This document shows positions 34,032-43,942 of a stretch of 58,952 bases of DNA, in pieces. Each line of letters begins with the position of its first letter. Within the stretch, counting starts at the first letter, position 1. Position numbers and translations under genes: made by a program. The notes under the pieces are model-generated. The model saw only the letters and a list, made by a program, of their open reading frames with translations, did no database searches and was not told the DNA's origin. The DNA is from Robertmurraya korlensis NBRC 107688 (lineage in GTDB: Bacteria > Bacillota > Bacilli > Bacillales > Cytobacillaceae). Location: assembly GCF_001591645.1 (NCBI RefSeq), contig NZ_BCVH01000024.1, positions 1 through 58,952 of the forward strand, in the 5' to 3' direction.

Positions 34032-34820
34032 ATGAAAACGAATATTGAATCAAATATCGTGTTAGTAAATGTGAAAGATCGAGTCGCAACGATACAATTG
34101 AATCGACCAGAAAGTTTAAATTCACTTAATATGGATCTCATCAAGGGGCTTACGGCAAAGTTAAAAGAGATAAGTATTACTGATGATATTGATATTGTTG
34201 TTCTAACTGGCAATGAACGTTCCTTTTCTTCAGGTGGAGATATAAAGATGATGTTACAGGCGACAAATGAAAGCGATTTCTATAGTGCGATGGATAGCAT
34301 CAATGAATTGGTAATGACTCTTTATTCACTGCCAAAGCTTTCAATTAGCGCCATTTCTGGATCTGCTGCAGGTCTTGGTTTAAGTATTGCATTAGCAACA
34401 GACTATATTTTAGCTGCTGAAAATAGCAAACTTGCCATGAATTTTATTGGGATTGGACTTGTCCCAGATGGCGGTGCTCACTTTTTTCTAGAGAAAAAAT
34501 TGGGTGAGGATCAAGCAAAGCAACTAATTTGGGAAGGAAAAGTAATGACTGCAGACGAGGCATTACAAAAAGGCCTAATTCATGAGGTAGCTCCCAATTA
34601 TATGGACGCATTAAATAAAAAGCTTGAAGAGTACTTAAAGAAACCAGTCCAAGCAATGATTAAGACAAAGAAAATTATGGTGGAAAAAAACCGGCCACAG
34701 TTATTAAAAATACTTGAACTTGAAAAATACGCACAGCATAAAATGAGACAAACGGAGGACCACAAAGAAGGGGTTCGTGCATTTGTAGAGAAGCGGAAAC
34801 CTCAGTTCAAAGGAAAATAA
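34032..34820 (+). CDS. yhaR: YhaR, enoyl-CoA hydratase/isomerase family
   Basis: A 262-residue crotonase-fold protein. It has the oxyanion-hole segments ERSFSSGGDIKMM and ISGSAAGLGLSIALATDYILA and the region NFIGIGLVPDGGAHFFLEKKLG. The second catalytic position carries Asp in VPDGG rather than the usual pair of glutamates, so it could be an isomerase or PaaG-like enzyme rather than a hydratase. Position before yhaQ matches yhaR of B. subtilis. It has a terminator just after the stop. Confidence 0.88.
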   Translation: MKTNIESNIVLVNVKDRVATIQLNRPESLNSLNMDLIKGLTAKLKEISITDDIDIVVLTGNERSFSSGGDIKMMLQATNESDFYSAMDSINELVMTLYSLPKLSISAISGSAAGLGLSIALATDYILAAENSKLAMNFIGIGLVPDGGAHFFLEKKLGEDQAKQLIWEGKVMTADEALQKGLIHEVAPNYMDALNKKLEEYLKKPVQAMIKTKKIMVEKNRPQLLKILELEKYAQHKMRQTEDHKEGVRAFVEKRKPQFKGK

Positions 34821-34825
34821 AGAGA

Positions 34826-34856
34826 AACTCAGCCAATATGGCTGGCTGAGTTTTTA
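34826..34856. terminator. Terminator after yhaR
   Basis: AAACTCAGCC pairs with GGCTGAGTTTTT around AATATGGCT. It may also serve the convergent YhzD-like gene. Confidence 0.8.
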
Positions 34857-35039
34857 TGCTTTAAAAAGGATTAGACTTCCATCAGGGGATACGAGCCGGT
34901 AGGTTTTCTTGTTTAGCTCCTTTTCTCTTAGGAGAACCTCAGCCTTATTTTTTGCCTCGACATCATTTTCTGCTGCAATTGCTTCGTCAATCACCTTCTC
35001 TCCAGAAGCCTCAAAACTAGTTAATTTATAAATTTTCAT
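34854..35039 (-). CDS. YhzD-like small protein (61 aa)
   Basis: A 61-residue cytoplasmic protein: MKIYKLTSFEASGEKVIDE, then an Ala/Glu-rich helix and YRLVSPDGSLILF. The ribosome site (GGGGGTAAAGAG) precedes ATG 35039. Its length, position beside yhaR/yhaQ and the SPDGxLILF ending suggest the YhzD family of Bacillus, but this is from memory. Function unknown. Confidence 0.7.
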   Translation of the reverse strand: MKIYKLTSFEASGEKVIDEAIAAENDVEAKNKAEVLLREKELNKKTYRLVSPDGSLILFKA

Positions 35040-35167
35040 CTCTTTACCCCCTATTACTTCTTAGTTTTATTTTTACATAGGTGAGGATGTTCTGGAAAGA
35101 AAAAATCCAAAAAATGTAACCTTTTCCATTCCTGTACGTAGTACCTTATGAAAGAGGAGGGAAGGAC

Positions 35168-36067
35168 ATGGTACTAAAAATTGAAAATATAACAAAGCGG
35201 TTTGGTGCGTTCACGGCAGTAAATGATCTTTCTTTAACGATACCAGAAAAAGAAATGTTTGGTTTTCTTGGGGCAAATGGAGCTGGGAAGACAACGACCT
35301 TTCGGATGATTTTAGGCTTAATGGATAGTAGTGAAGGGGAAATTTCTTGGAATGGGAAACCGATTAATTACTCAACAAGCAGATATATTGGCTATTTACC
35401 TGAGGAACGAGGTCTGTATCCGAAATTAAAGGTAAAGGAACAAATTGTCTACTTAGCAAGGTTGAGAGGAATGGAAAAGGGGGAAGCGCAGCAGGAATTA
35501 GAGAAATGGCTTGAACGATTTAAAGTACCTGAATATGCCAATAAAAAGGTTGAAGAGCTTTCTAAGGGAAATCAGCAAAAAATCCAATTTATTGCAGCTG
35601 TTTTACACAAGCCGCAATTGCTTATTCTTGATGAACCTTTCAGTGGACTTGATCCTGTAAACGTTGAATTACTAAAAGAAGCGGTACTAGACTTAAAGAA
35701 AAACGGTTCAACGATTGTTTTTTCAAGTCACCGAATGGAGCATGTAGAAGAGATGTGTGAGCATTTATGTATCATGCATAAAGGAAGCCCTGTTGTGCAT
35801 GGTTCTCTTAGAGGTATTAAAAAAAGCTTTGGTAAAAAAAATGTAGTCATACATGCTGATTTCCCACTCGACTTTTTAAAAGAGTTTCCTGGAGTAATAA
35901 AGTACAAAATGACCGCAGAAGGAATTCATCTTCAAATAACAGGAGAAGAAATAGCCTCCAACATCCTTAAGGAAATTGTGCCGAATGGGTTTATACGTAA
36001 GTTTGCGCTTGAGGAACCGAGTCTGAATGATATCTTTATTGAGAAGGTAGGTGCCTCGTATGAATAA
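35168..36067 (+). CDS. yhaQ: YhaQ, ABC exporter ATPase (NatA-like)
   Basis: A 299-residue ATPase: Walker A GANGAGKTTT, signature LSKGNQQKIQ, Walker B LLILDEPFSGLDPVN, H-loop SSHRMEH, and a C-terminal DUF4162-type tail (FALEEPSLNDIFIEKVG). The signature LSKGNQ is the form typical of NatA/YhaQ-type exporters. It overlaps yhaP by 8 bp, so the two form one transporter, similar to the NatAB sodium exporter. Substrate not shown. Confidence 0.93.
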   Translation: MVLKIENITKRFGAFTAVNDLSLTIPEKEMFGFLGANGAGKTTTFRMILGLMDSSEGEISWNGKPINYSTSRYIGYLPEERGLYPKLKVKEQIVYLARLRGMEKGEAQQELEKWLERFKVPEYANKKVEELSKGNQQKIQFIAAVLHKPQLLILDEPFSGLDPVNVELLKEAVLDLKKNGSTIVFSSHRMEHVEEMCEHLCIMHKGSPVVHGSLRGIKKSFGKKNVVIHADFPLDFLKEFPGVIKYKMTAEGIHLQITGEEIASNILKEIVPNGFIRKFALEEPSLNDIFIEKVGASYE

Positions 36068-37325
36068 GTTTTGGATCATTCTAGCTCATACTTATATGAG
36101 TAAAGTGAAATCAAAATCTTTTATTATTACAACAGTCGTTACGCTTTTAATTATTATAGGAATGTCCAATCTCTCGAAGGTGATGGACTATTTTAATAAA
36201 GGGGAAGCAAGCGATGAAATTGCAGTTGTTGATGAGAGCGGAACACTTTATTCTCCATTAAAGGAGCAAGTGGAATCGGTAAATGAAGAGATTACATTAA
36301 CTAAATTTCCTGGGAATGAGAAAGCGGCAAAGGAAGCGATAAGGGATGGAGAATATGATGGACTTCTTCTAATACGTTTAAATAGCACAGGCTTACCTGA
36401 GGCAACTTATCAAGCAATGACCATTGCCGATACAACAACAGCGAATGAAATCAAAAATAGTCTACAGCAAATAAAAACCCAATTAGCCGCCACACAAATG
36501 GAACTTTCAACAGAGGAACTAGCTAAATTGTATGAACCTGTTGACTTCCAACAAATTGCCCTAGAAAAAAATGCAAAAACAGAAGAAGAGCTGAATCAAG
36601 CCAGAGGCCTTGTATATGTACTTTTATTTGTAATCTATTTTTCTGTTATTCTATATGCAAACATGATTGCTATGGAGGTTGCAACTGAAAAATCCTCTCG
36701 GGTAATGGAAATTCTTATTTCAAGCGTATCTCCAATTAAACAGATGTTCGCAAAGATACTTGGCATCGGTTTGTTGAGTATGACACAAATGGCTGTTTTA
36801 CTAGGGGTAGGTTATGTTTCCATTAAGCAAAATCTAGATTCTATGCAAGGGGGATTTTTTAGCTTCTTTGGGTTTGGAGATATTCCTTTAGCAACAATAG
36901 TGTATGCTGTTGTCTTCTTTATTTTAGGATACTTCCTATATGCAACCCTTGCTGCCTTTCTTGGATCTCTTGTTAGTAGAATAGAAGACATTCAGCAGAT
37001 GATTACACCAATGACGATGTTGATCGTTGCTGGTTTTATGATCGCTATGTTTGGACTAGGTCAACCAGAGACACCATTTATCACTATTTCATCTTATATC
37101 CCGTTCTTTGCCCCCATGCTAATGTTTATGAGGGTAGGTATGTTATCGTTACCAATATGGGAGCCGATACTAGCGATTGCGATTCTTATAGTTACCATTA
37201 TTCTACTAGCAATCTTTGGTGCAAGAGTATATAGAGGTGGCGTTCTAATGTATGGTCGTTCTAACTCTTTTAAAGATATTAAAAAAGCCTTGCAGCTTAC
37301 AAAGAACGAAAAAAACAAGCTTTGA
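36060..37325 (+). CDS. yhaP: YhaP, ABC exporter permease (NatB-like)
   Basis: A 421-residue permease. The start MNKFWIILAHTYMSK at 36060 lies within the end of yhaQ. One N-terminal TM (about 21-40), a large extracytoplasmic domain (about 45-185), and about five C-terminal TMs (about 190-400) follow the ABC-2 pattern. The segment MEVATEKSSRVMEILISSVSP is the family coupling motif. It ends in a terminator. The pair is complete. Confidence 0.92.
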   Translation: MNKFWIILAHTYMSKVKSKSFIITTVVTLLIIIGMSNLSKVMDYFNKGEASDEIAVVDESGTLYSPLKEQVESVNEEITLTKFPGNEKAAKEAIRDGEYDGLLLIRLNSTGLPEATYQAMTIADTTTANEIKNSLQQIKTQLAATQMELSTEELAKLYEPVDFQQIALEKNAKTEEELNQARGLVYVLLFVIYFSVILYANMIAMEVATEKSSRVMEILISSVSPIKQMFAKILGIGLLSMTQMAVLLGVGYVSIKQNLDSMQGGFFSFFGFGDIPLATIVYAVVFFILGYFLYATLAAFLGSLVSRIEDIQQMITPMTMLIVAGFMIAMFGLGQPETPFITISSYIPFFAPMLMFMRVGMLSLPIWEPILAIAILIVTIILLAIFGARVYRGGVLMYGRSNSFKDIKKALQLTKNEKNKL

Positions 37326-37346
37326 TTTTGAAGCTTGTTTTTTTAT
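37313..37346 (+). terminator. Intrinsic terminator of yhaQP
   Basis: AACAAGCTT pairs with AAGCTTGTT and is followed by TTTTTTA. The left arm includes the last codons of yhaP. Confidence 0.85.
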
Positions 37347-37420
37347 TTCATATATAAGAACGTGCATTCGTATTTTTAAGATGCTAAAATATAGAAAAAT
37401 ATAAAAAAATGAGGATCTAT

Positions 37421-38641
37421 ATGAAACGAGTAAAATTTATTCATGCTGCGGATTTGCATTTAGATAGTCCGATGGTTGGCCTTAAGTCTTTGCCTTCATC
37501 TATTTTCTCTCGCTTGCAGGAAAGTACGTTTGTTGCGCTTGAAAGGATCGTTAATAAGGCAATTGAGGAAAAGGTAGACTTTGTTATTTTGGCTGGTGAC
37601 TTATTTGATAGTGAGGATAGAAGTATCAAAGCTCAAACACGACTTCGTAATGAAATGAAGCGGCTTTTAGCCCATGAGATACCTGTATTTGCGATCCATG
37701 GGAACCATGATCATTTAGATGGAAGTTGGTCACATCTTGATATGTCTAAAAATGTTCATGTCTTTTCCACAAATGTTGAAACAAAGCTATATAAGACGGC
37801 GAGCGGAATCAATCTTCGTTTGTATGGATTTAGTTATCCAAGCAGGCATGTTTTTGAAAGAAAAATAGTTGATTATAAGAAAGAAGGAGAAGCCGATTTT
37901 CATATTGGGATTCTGCATGGAAACATGGAGGGAAGTCATGAGCATGGAAATTACGCCCCTTTTTCATTAAAGGAATTAGTAGAAAAGGATTTTGATTATT
38001 GGGCGCTTGGACATATCCATAAGCGCATGATCATCTCACAAGATCCACCAGTCATTTATCCAGGGAATACACAAGGGAGAAATAGAAAGGAAACAGGGAT
38101 CAAAGGAGCATATATTGTAACGCTAGAGAAAGGGAATCCGAGCTTTGAGTTTTTTCCTACCTCAGATTGTGTCTGGTTAGAAAAGGAGATCGATGTAAGT
38201 GATATAGTTGGTTTTGAACAACTGTATATGACCTGTAAAAGTTCAATTGATTCTGAAAGGGAACATAAAATGGGTACACTCTTGAAAATCCATCTAACAA
38301 AACTTTCAAAGGAAAATAATTCAAATGAAAGAGATATTCTAAATGATTTATTGGAAGCTCTACAGGAAGACGAAAAAGAAGAGGTTTCTTTTGTTTGGCC
38401 ATATGCTATTACAGCCGAAGAGGAGTACAACTGGGATAGGGAGACACTGGCTAAACAAACCGATTTCTATGGGGAGTTATTTCGCCTCACAGATGAACCG
38501 AAGGAACTTGAAACAGGTTTAGACTTGCTCTATCAGCATCCGCAAGTGAGGAAGTTTTTGACACCGCTAACTAATGAAGAGAAGAAGGAAATGATACGAT
38601 ATGCGGAGAGTTTTCTTGTTAAACAATTGTTCAAGGAGTAG
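37421..38641 (+). CDS. yhaO: YhaO, SbcD/Mre11-like nuclease
   Basis: A 406-residue metallophosphoesterase. The start MKRVKFIHAADLHLDSP at 37421 follows GAGGA; the earlier ATG at 37409 is part of that site. Motifs: AADLHLDSP (metal), AGDLFDS, HGNHDH, LHGNMEG and ALGHIHKR, all present. The C-terminal third (about 270-406) is the YhaO-specific region. It lies 12 bp before yhaN, the Rad50/SbcC-like partner, making a YhaO-YhaN DNA or RNA end-processing complex likely. Confidence 0.93.
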   Translation: MKRVKFIHAADLHLDSPMVGLKSLPSSIFSRLQESTFVALERIVNKAIEEKVDFVILAGDLFDSEDRSIKAQTRLRNEMKRLLAHEIPVFAIHGNHDHLDGSWSHLDMSKNVHVFSTNVETKLYKTASGINLRLYGFSYPSRHVFERKIVDYKKEGEADFHIGILHGNMEGSHEHGNYAPFSLKELVEKDFDYWALGHIHKRMIISQDPPVIYPGNTQGRNRKETGIKGAYIVTLEKGNPSFEFFPTSDCVWLEKEIDVSDIVGFEQLYMTCKSSIDSEREHKMGTLLKIHLTKLSKENNSNERDILNDLLEALQEDEKEEVSFVWPYAITAEEEYNWDRETLAKQTDFYGELFRLTDEPKELETGLDLLYQHPQVRKFLTPLTNEEKKEMIRYAESFLVKQLFKE

Positions 38642-38653
38642 GAGGTGAAACAC

Positions 38654-41632
38654 ATGATTATCAAAGAAATTCAAATCTATGGTTATGGAAAATTAGAAAA
38701 TGTAACGATTTCGAATCTAGGACCCTTTTCTGTTTTTTATGGAGAAAACGAAGCGGGGAAATCAACAATCATGTCCTTCATTCATAGTATGCTGTTTGGG
38801 TTTCCTACAAAAGTTCAGACAGAGCAAAGGTATGAGCCAAAATCGGGAATAAGGTATGGTGGGAAGCTTCTTCTACAGACGAACGATAAGGGAAGTATAG
38901 TAATTGAACGGACAAAAGGAAAATCCTCTGGCGATGTTACGGTTACTTTGGAGGATGGTTCAAGAGGGGGAGAGGATCTCCTTAAAGAGCTTTTATCACG
39001 TATGGATAAATCTCTTTACCAGTCCATCTTTTCCTTTAATCTGCATGGACTACAAAATATTCATCAGCTAAAAAAAGAAGATTTGGGTAGGTTTTTATTT
39101 TCTACGGGCGCTGTAGGGACAGACCGTTTAGTTTTAATTGAATCGATGCTGCAGAAAGAGTTAGATGAAAGGTTTAAACCAAGTGGAAAAAAACCTGTTA
39201 TCAATAAGAAATTAATAGAGCTTAAAGAGGTTTATAGTGAGTTAAAGAAAGCTGAAAACAAAAATGAGGGCTATTGGCAGTTGGTACGTCAACGTGATGA
39301 GCTAGTAGATGAAATTTCTCGACTAGCTCGTTTTGAAGAAGACGTAATGATAGAGAAACAAAGGATTCTAGAGTGGAAAAAGCTTGAACCAGTTGTAAAA
39401 GAGCTTGAATACCTGAAAGGGAAAATAAAAGATCAGCCTCCTATTCGGTTTCCTGTAGATGGGATAAAAAGGCTTGAGCAAATCACTCACTGGATGAAGC
39501 CGTTGGAAGCTGAGGAAGAAAGGTTAGCTAAGAAGGTTAGAGAACTTAAAGAGGAGCTAGTCAATTCTCAACCTAATCTTGAATTTTTAGAAAAGGAAAT
39601 AGACATTCAGGAAGCATTAGACAGACTTCCTTTGCTTGAAACGCTCAATGAGGAAGAAAAAAGCTTGCGCATTCAATTTGAGCATCTGCAAAGACAAAAA
39701 AGAGAATGGTTAGACAAATTACATATCCCTTTACACGACGATGCACTTTTGAATATGGACACGAGCATGTTTATGAAGGAACGTGTGAACGTAACGCAGA
39801 AAAAACAATGGAAGCTTAATGAAAAAAAAGAAGAACTAGATGAGTTATTTGAGCAAGAAAAACAGAACCTAGAGTTACTAGAACAGAGAATAGCAGCTTG
39901 TAAGAGTGAATTACTTCCTGAGAGAGAAATTCGTGACCTTGAGGAAAAAGTAAGGCTCTCGAGTATGTCGAGCTTAAAAAACGATTTATCACAAGTGAAA
40001 CAGACGATTGAAATGTTAAAGGGATATGAAAAAGAGGCAATCAAGGAGTCAAAAAATCACTCCTTTCAATTGCTGATGTTTACGTTCATTTGTATTTTTC
40101 TGGGGGGGGTTGGCCTTCTAAAATCAGAATCACTATTTATTTTTATTAGTATTGGTCTTTTTGCTATGGTTTTGTTTTCTGCACTTTTTACTAAAACAAA
40201 GAAAACAAAGAGAAATGTTCAATTACAACTAGAAGAATTTTTAAAGAAGAAAAATGAATTAGACGAGCAAACACAAGCAATAGATGATGAGAAATTTCAT
40301 GAAATTAGCGTTATGTTGGAAAAGGAGAAGCAAAAAGCGGAGGAACTACAACTTCTTACCGTTAGATGGGAGCAGCAAAATAACCATTATGAACGAATAA
40401 TATTAGACTTTGAAAAATGGGAAACAGAATCTGCAGAAAATGAATCAGAGCTAAAATCAATTGCACAAAAACTATGTTTATCGGAAGAGGTAACGAGGTC
40501 ATATCTATTAGAGGCATTTAACCTCTTGGAACGGCTAAAAGGCATTATTCATGAGCAAAACGCTCTTCAGTTACAATTGGATAAAAAGATGGATGCAATT
40601 GGGAGAATTTCAAAATGTATTGAAGAACACGGACGGCTATACATTGGGAAAGAAATGCCTGTTCCACAACTCGCTATGGAATTAAGAAATCGGTTAAGAG
40701 AAGAACAGCAAAAATATATCGCGTTTAGTGCGAAAAACGAGAAACTTCTAGAAAGTAAGGATGAGCTAGAAAGGGTTCGCAGCGAACTTAAACAATTTGT
40801 TAACGAAAAGATGGAGTTATTTGTTTTAGCTGAAGTGGACAATGAAGAGGAGTTCCGTTTTGCAGGTTCTGAAATGGAGAGACAAACCACGGTAAGAAAT
40901 AAAGTAGAAGAACTTCATAAGCAATTGACATTTTCAACTTTACCAGAGAAAGTAATTCTAGAATTTTTAAAAATTACCGATATTGAAAAAGTAATAAAAG
41001 ACAAGAGTGCAGTCATTGAGGAAAGTCAGAGAAGATATAAGGAAGCTCTAGAACTTCTTTCTGAGACAAAACACCAAATTTCACTTCTTGAAGAAGGAGG
41101 GAAGTATTCAGAACTCCTGCATAAGTATACTCAATTGAGGGCTGAGCTAGATGACGAAGCAAAAGATTGGGCACGGTTTGCGCTAGCAAAAGAACTATTG
41201 AACAAAACGGTGAGGGTATTTAATGAAGAGAAGTTACCAGCTGTTATAGGTAAAGCGGAGGAATACTTATCGTTTTTAACTGATGGCAATTACCAGCGAA
41301 TCATTCCAAAGGATAACGGAAGTGGGTTCCAAATTCACCGAAAAGATTATTCCGTGTTTGAAGCCAATGAACTAAGCCAAGCAACAATGGAACAAGTGTA
41401 TGTCGCGATAAGACTTTCCCTTGTGACAACCATTTATAAAAAGAGACCTTTTCCTATTATCATTGATGATAGCTTTGTTAATTTTGATCACGTTCGAACT
41501 AATCGAGTACTCCAACTATTAAAGGAAATAACAAATAACCAAGTTTTATTTTTTACTTGCCACCGTCATTTATTGGACAGTTTATCGAATACCCATATTA
41601 TCCGTCTCGAAGAAAATCCCGTTCCTCATTAA
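38654..41632 (+). CDS. yhaN: YhaN, Rad50/SbcC-like ATPase with two TMs in the coiled coil
   Basis: A 992-residue ABC/SMC-like ATPase (AAA_27 type). The ATG at 38654 lies 8 nt after GGAGG; a GTG at 38645 overlaps that site. The N-terminal half-domain has Walker A GENEAGKST (about residues 31-39). Two long coiled coils (about 185-465 and 520-870) flank a hydrophobic hairpin of two TM-like segments (about 470-515, FTFICIFLGGVGLL and FIFISIGLFAMVLFSALF). The C-terminal half has the signature-like ELSQATMEQVYVAIRLSL and Walker B FPIIIDDSFVNFD. The hydrophobic hairpin sits where Rad50 has its zinc hook, implying membrane anchoring. Confidence 0.93.
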   Translation: MIIKEIQIYGYGKLENVTISNLGPFSVFYGENEAGKSTIMSFIHSMLFGFPTKVQTEQRYEPKSGIRYGGKLLLQTNDKGSIVIERTKGKSSGDVTVTLEDGSRGGEDLLKELLSRMDKSLYQSIFSFNLHGLQNIHQLKKEDLGRFLFSTGAVGTDRLVLIESMLQKELDERFKPSGKKPVINKKLIELKEVYSELKKAENKNEGYWQLVRQRDELVDEISRLARFEEDVMIEKQRILEWKKLEPVVKELEYLKGKIKDQPPIRFPVDGIKRLEQITHWMKPLEAEEERLAKKVRELKEELVNSQPNLEFLEKEIDIQEALDRLPLLETLNEEEKSLRIQFEHLQRQKREWLDKLHIPLHDDALLNMDTSMFMKERVNVTQKKQWKLNEKKEELDELFEQEKQNLELLEQRIAACKSELLPEREIRDLEEKVRLSSMSSLKNDLSQVKQTIEMLKGYEKEAIKESKNHSFQLLMFTFICIFLGGVGLLKSESLFIFISIGLFAMVLFSALFTKTKKTKRNVQLQLEEFLKKKNELDEQTQAIDDEKFHEISVMLEKEKQKAEELQLLTVRWEQQNNHYERIILDFEKWETESAENESELKSIAQKLCLSEEVTRSYLLEAFNLLERLKGIIHEQNALQLQLDKKMDAIGRISKCIEEHGRLYIGKEMPVPQLAMELRNRLREEQQKYIAFSAKNEKLLESKDELERVRSELKQFVNEKMELFVLAEVDNEEEFRFAGSEMERQTTVRNKVEELHKQLTFSTLPEKVILEFLKITDIEKVIKDKSAVIEESQRRYKEALELLSETKHQISLLEEGGKYSELLHKYTQLRAELDDEAKDWARFALAKELLNKTVRVFNEEKLPAVIGKAEEYLSFLTDGNYQRIIPKDNGSGFQIHRKDYSVFEANELSQATMEQVYVAIRLSLVTTIYKKRPFPIIIDDSFVNFDHVRTNRVLQLLKEITNNQVLFFTCHRHLLDSLSNTHIIRLEENPVPH

Positions 41633-41743
41633 GGATGGGATTTCTGCTATACCCGAAAAAATGACAATAATCACCGACATGGAATATTGACTGCTTAGTT
41701 GAGCAAATATGCTATACTAGAATCATAGAAAGGGGCGTATTTA

Positions 41744-42688
41744 ATGTCAAAAGGTATCCTTGATTATGAAGTAGGAGAAGCGATAGAACAGTTTCTACTA
41801 ATAAAAAATTCTGTTAAAGGGATCGCTAGTAATGGTAAGCCCTTTTTAACGATTATTTTCCAAGATCAAAGTGGTGAAATTGAAGCAAAACTATGGGACG
41901 CATCTGATGAAGATGAAAAGATATATGCTGCACAAAAAATCGTTAGAATCGTGGGTGAAATACAAAACTACCGAGGTCGAAATCAATTAAAGCTAAGACA
42001 AATTCGACCTGCATCTCCAACAGATGCTGTGAAATTGGCTGACTTCCTTGAAACAGCTCCAGTTAGTAAGGACGAGATGTCTAGCAAAATCACACAATAT
42101 ATTTTTGATATGAAAAACCCAAATATACAGAGAATTACAAGACACTTATTAAAGAAACATTTAAATGAGTTCTTAGAGTATCCAGCCGCAACAAAAAACC
42201 ACCATGAATTTGTTTCAGGATTAGCATACCATGTGGTTAGTATGCTTGATTTAGCGAAGGCAATAGCTGAGTTATATCCTAGCCTGGATAAAGACTTATT
42301 GTACGCTGGAATCATTCTTCATGACCTAGGGAAAGTAACGGAACTATCCGGACCGATTTCAACCTCCTATACGGTAGAAGGGAATCTAATCGGTCATATA
42401 TCTATTATGGTAAATGAAATTGGGAAAGCAGCAGACGAGCTTCATATATCTGGCGAAGAAGTGGTTATTCTCCAACATTTGGTGTTGAGTCATCACGGGA
42501 AGGCTGAGTGGGGGAGTCCGAAGCCTCCATTAATTAAAGAAGCAGAAATACTCCATTATATTGATAACCTAGATGCAAAAATGAACATGCTAGACCGAGC
42601 ATTAGAGAGAGTGAAACCTGGTGAATTTACTGAAAGAATTTTCCCTCTTGAACAAAGGTCATTTTATAAGCCAACCTTTCATAAATAA
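41744..42688 (+). CDS. yhaM: YhaM, 3-prime to 5-prime exoribonuclease
   Basis: A 314-residue nuclease with an N-terminal OB fold (about 15-95) and an HD domain (about 155-290): [15 protein letters not shown] and [12 protein letters not shown] give the metal-binding His and His-Asp. Known in B. subtilis as a Mn2+-dependent 3-prime exonuclease that trims RNA and single-stranded DNA. AAAGGGGCG precedes ATG 41744. It follows yhaON after a short gap and could be co-regulated with them. Confidence 0.95.
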   Translation: MSKGILDYEVGEAIEQFLLIKNSVKGIASNGKPFLTIIFQDQSGEIEAKLWDASDEDEKIYAAQKIVRIVGEIQNYRGRNQLKLRQIRPASPTDAVKLADFLETAPVSKDEMSSKITQYIFDMKNPNIQRITRHLLKKHLNEFLEYPAATKNHHEFVSGLAYHVVSMLDLAKAIAELYPSLDKDLLYAGIILHDLGKVTELSGPISTSYTVEGNLIGHISIMVNEIGKAADELHISGEEVVILQHLVLSHHGKAEWGSPKPPLIKEAEILHYIDNLDAKMNMLDRALERVKPGEFTERIFPLEQRSFYKPTFHK

Positions 42689-42696
42689 ATGCCTAC

Positions 42697-42725
42697 AAAA
42701 ATGCCCTAAATGGGCATTTTTTTGT
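42697..42725 (+). terminator. Intrinsic terminator after yhaM
   Basis: AAAAATGCCC / GGGCATTTTTTT around TAAAT. Confidence 0.85.
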
Positions 42726-42786
42726 TTTTATTTTCATATGGTTTATAAAGACTTGGACAACCATTAAAGAAACAGGAGGACGTTAT

Positions 42787-42957
42787 ATGATACCGATTTG
42801 GATATACTTTGTAGTTGCAGGAATCTTCATAAGTGCCATTATGGCACTCCGAACAGGAAGAAAAGAGAGAGAGGAAGAAATGCAGAGTATCGAACGAGAA
42901 GGAGAAATCTATATGAAAAGAGTTGAGAGAGCAAGAGAAGGGCGCTCCGCTCAATAA
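42787..42957 (+). CDS. yhaL: YhaL-like small membrane protein (56 aa)
   Basis: GGAGG lies 6 nt before ATG 42787. The 56-residue product has one TM (about 3-22) and a charged tail, RKEREEEMQSIEREGEIYMKRVERARE. The tail motif EKEGxIYMxRMExERE is that of B. subtilis YhaL, a sporulation-associated protein, as I remember it. Position between yhaM and prsA also agrees. It has a strong terminator. Confidence 0.8.
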   Translation: MIPIWIYFVVAGIFISAIMALRTGRKEREEEMQSIEREGEIYMKRVERAREGRSAQ

Positions 42958-42990
42958 AAAAGGTTCCAGGCACCCTGGAACCTTTTTTAT
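42956..42990. terminator. Bidirectional terminator between yhaL and prsA
   Basis: AAAAAAGGTTCCAGG / CCTGGAACCTTTTTT with a short CAC loop, serving both convergent genes. Confidence 0.92.
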
Positions 42991-42995
42991 TATTA

Positions 42996-43865
42996 TTAAC
43001 CTTGAGTTGCCGCTTGCTCACTGTCCAATGCTTTTTCTAGATCTTTATCTTTGATTTCAACTTTTGCATCCTTAAGCTCACGTTCCATTGCCTCAGTAAT
43101 AGAAGCTTCATCAAGCTTGGACACTTTTACTTGATGCTCGATTTCTGCTTTCATATCTTCATATGATTGCTTTTCTTTCTTTTCCGTTACTTGGATAATA
43201 TGGTACCCATGTTCCGTTTTAACTGGGTTACTAATTGCATTCACATCAAGTGCATAAGCAGCTTCTTCAAACTCCGCAACCATTTGTCCAGCGCCAAACC
43301 AGCCAAGGTCCCCACCGTTTGCTGCAGAAGCTGTATCAGTAGAGTATTCTTTCGCAAGATCTTCGAATTTTTCTCCAGCATCAAGCTTAGCTTTTACTTC
43401 TTTAGCTTTTGCCTCATCTTCAACTAAAATATGGCGAGCTTTGATTTGAGGCTTATAATTTTCGTAGTATTCCTTCATTTCCTCTTCTGTTGCCTCAATA
43501 TCCTTTACAGCAGCCTTCTCTTGTAGCATACCAACTCTGAATGTTTCACGAAGGTCTTCTTCACTATCATAACCATATTGAGCTAATGCAACCTCGAAAT
43601 TATCTCCAAGCTGCTCCTTTAACTCTGCAATTTTTTCATCTAACTCCTTATCAGATACCTCATAATTGTTAGAGAGAACCTTTTCATAAACAAGCTCACG
43701 TAAAGTTGCTTCTCCGTATTTTTCCTTCATTGCCTCGTAAAGCTCGTCCTTCGAAATATCCCCAGCAGACGTTTCTACAACGGCAGCAGAATCATTGGCA
43801 TTGTTACAGGCAGATAAAGTAACGATTCCTGCAATGACTGAGAGGGATAACATCCATTTTTTCAT
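42996..43865 (-). CDS. prsA: PrsA, lipoprotein foldase (peptidyl-prolyl isomerase)
   Basis: A 289-residue lipoprotein that folds secreted proteins at the membrane-wall interface. The start [15 protein letters not shown] at 43865 follows AGGAGTG. The lipobox LSAC gives the lipidated Cys at about residue 20. The N-terminal helical region is followed by the parvulin domain (about 130-225): [49 protein letters not shown] charged C-terminal helix ends the protein. The parvulin core is close to that of the TM-anchored foldase at 5668-6555. Confidence 0.96.
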   Translation of the reverse strand: MKKWMLSLSVIAGIVTLSACNNANDSAAVVETSAGDISKDELYEAMKEKYGEATLRELVYEKVLSNNYEVSDKELDEKIAELKEQLGDNFEVALAQYGYDSEEDLRETFRVGMLQEKAAVKDIEATEEEMKEYYENYKPQIKARHILVEDEAKAKEVKAKLDAGEKFEDLAKEYSTDTASAANGGDLGWFGAGQMVAEFEEAAYALDVNAISNPVKTEHGYHIIQVTEKKEKQSYEDMKAEIEHQVKVSKLDEASITEAMERELKDAKVEIKDKDLEKALDSEQAATQG

Positions 43866-43914
43866 GTTGAACACTCCTACAAAAATATTTTCGTATCTTT
43901 TGGTCACAAACATT

Positions 43915-43942
43915 ACTATACCATACCTGATGGGAAGAACAA
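43915..43942 (-). promoter_or_regulatory. Promoter of prsA with an inverted repeat at the -35
   Basis: On the minus strand TTGTTC (43942-43937), a 16-bp spacer, then TATAGT (43920-43915) preceded by TGG (extended -10). GAACAAA (43937-43943) and TTTGTTC (43952-43958) form an inverted repeat over the -35, a candidate operator. Confidence 0.6.
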
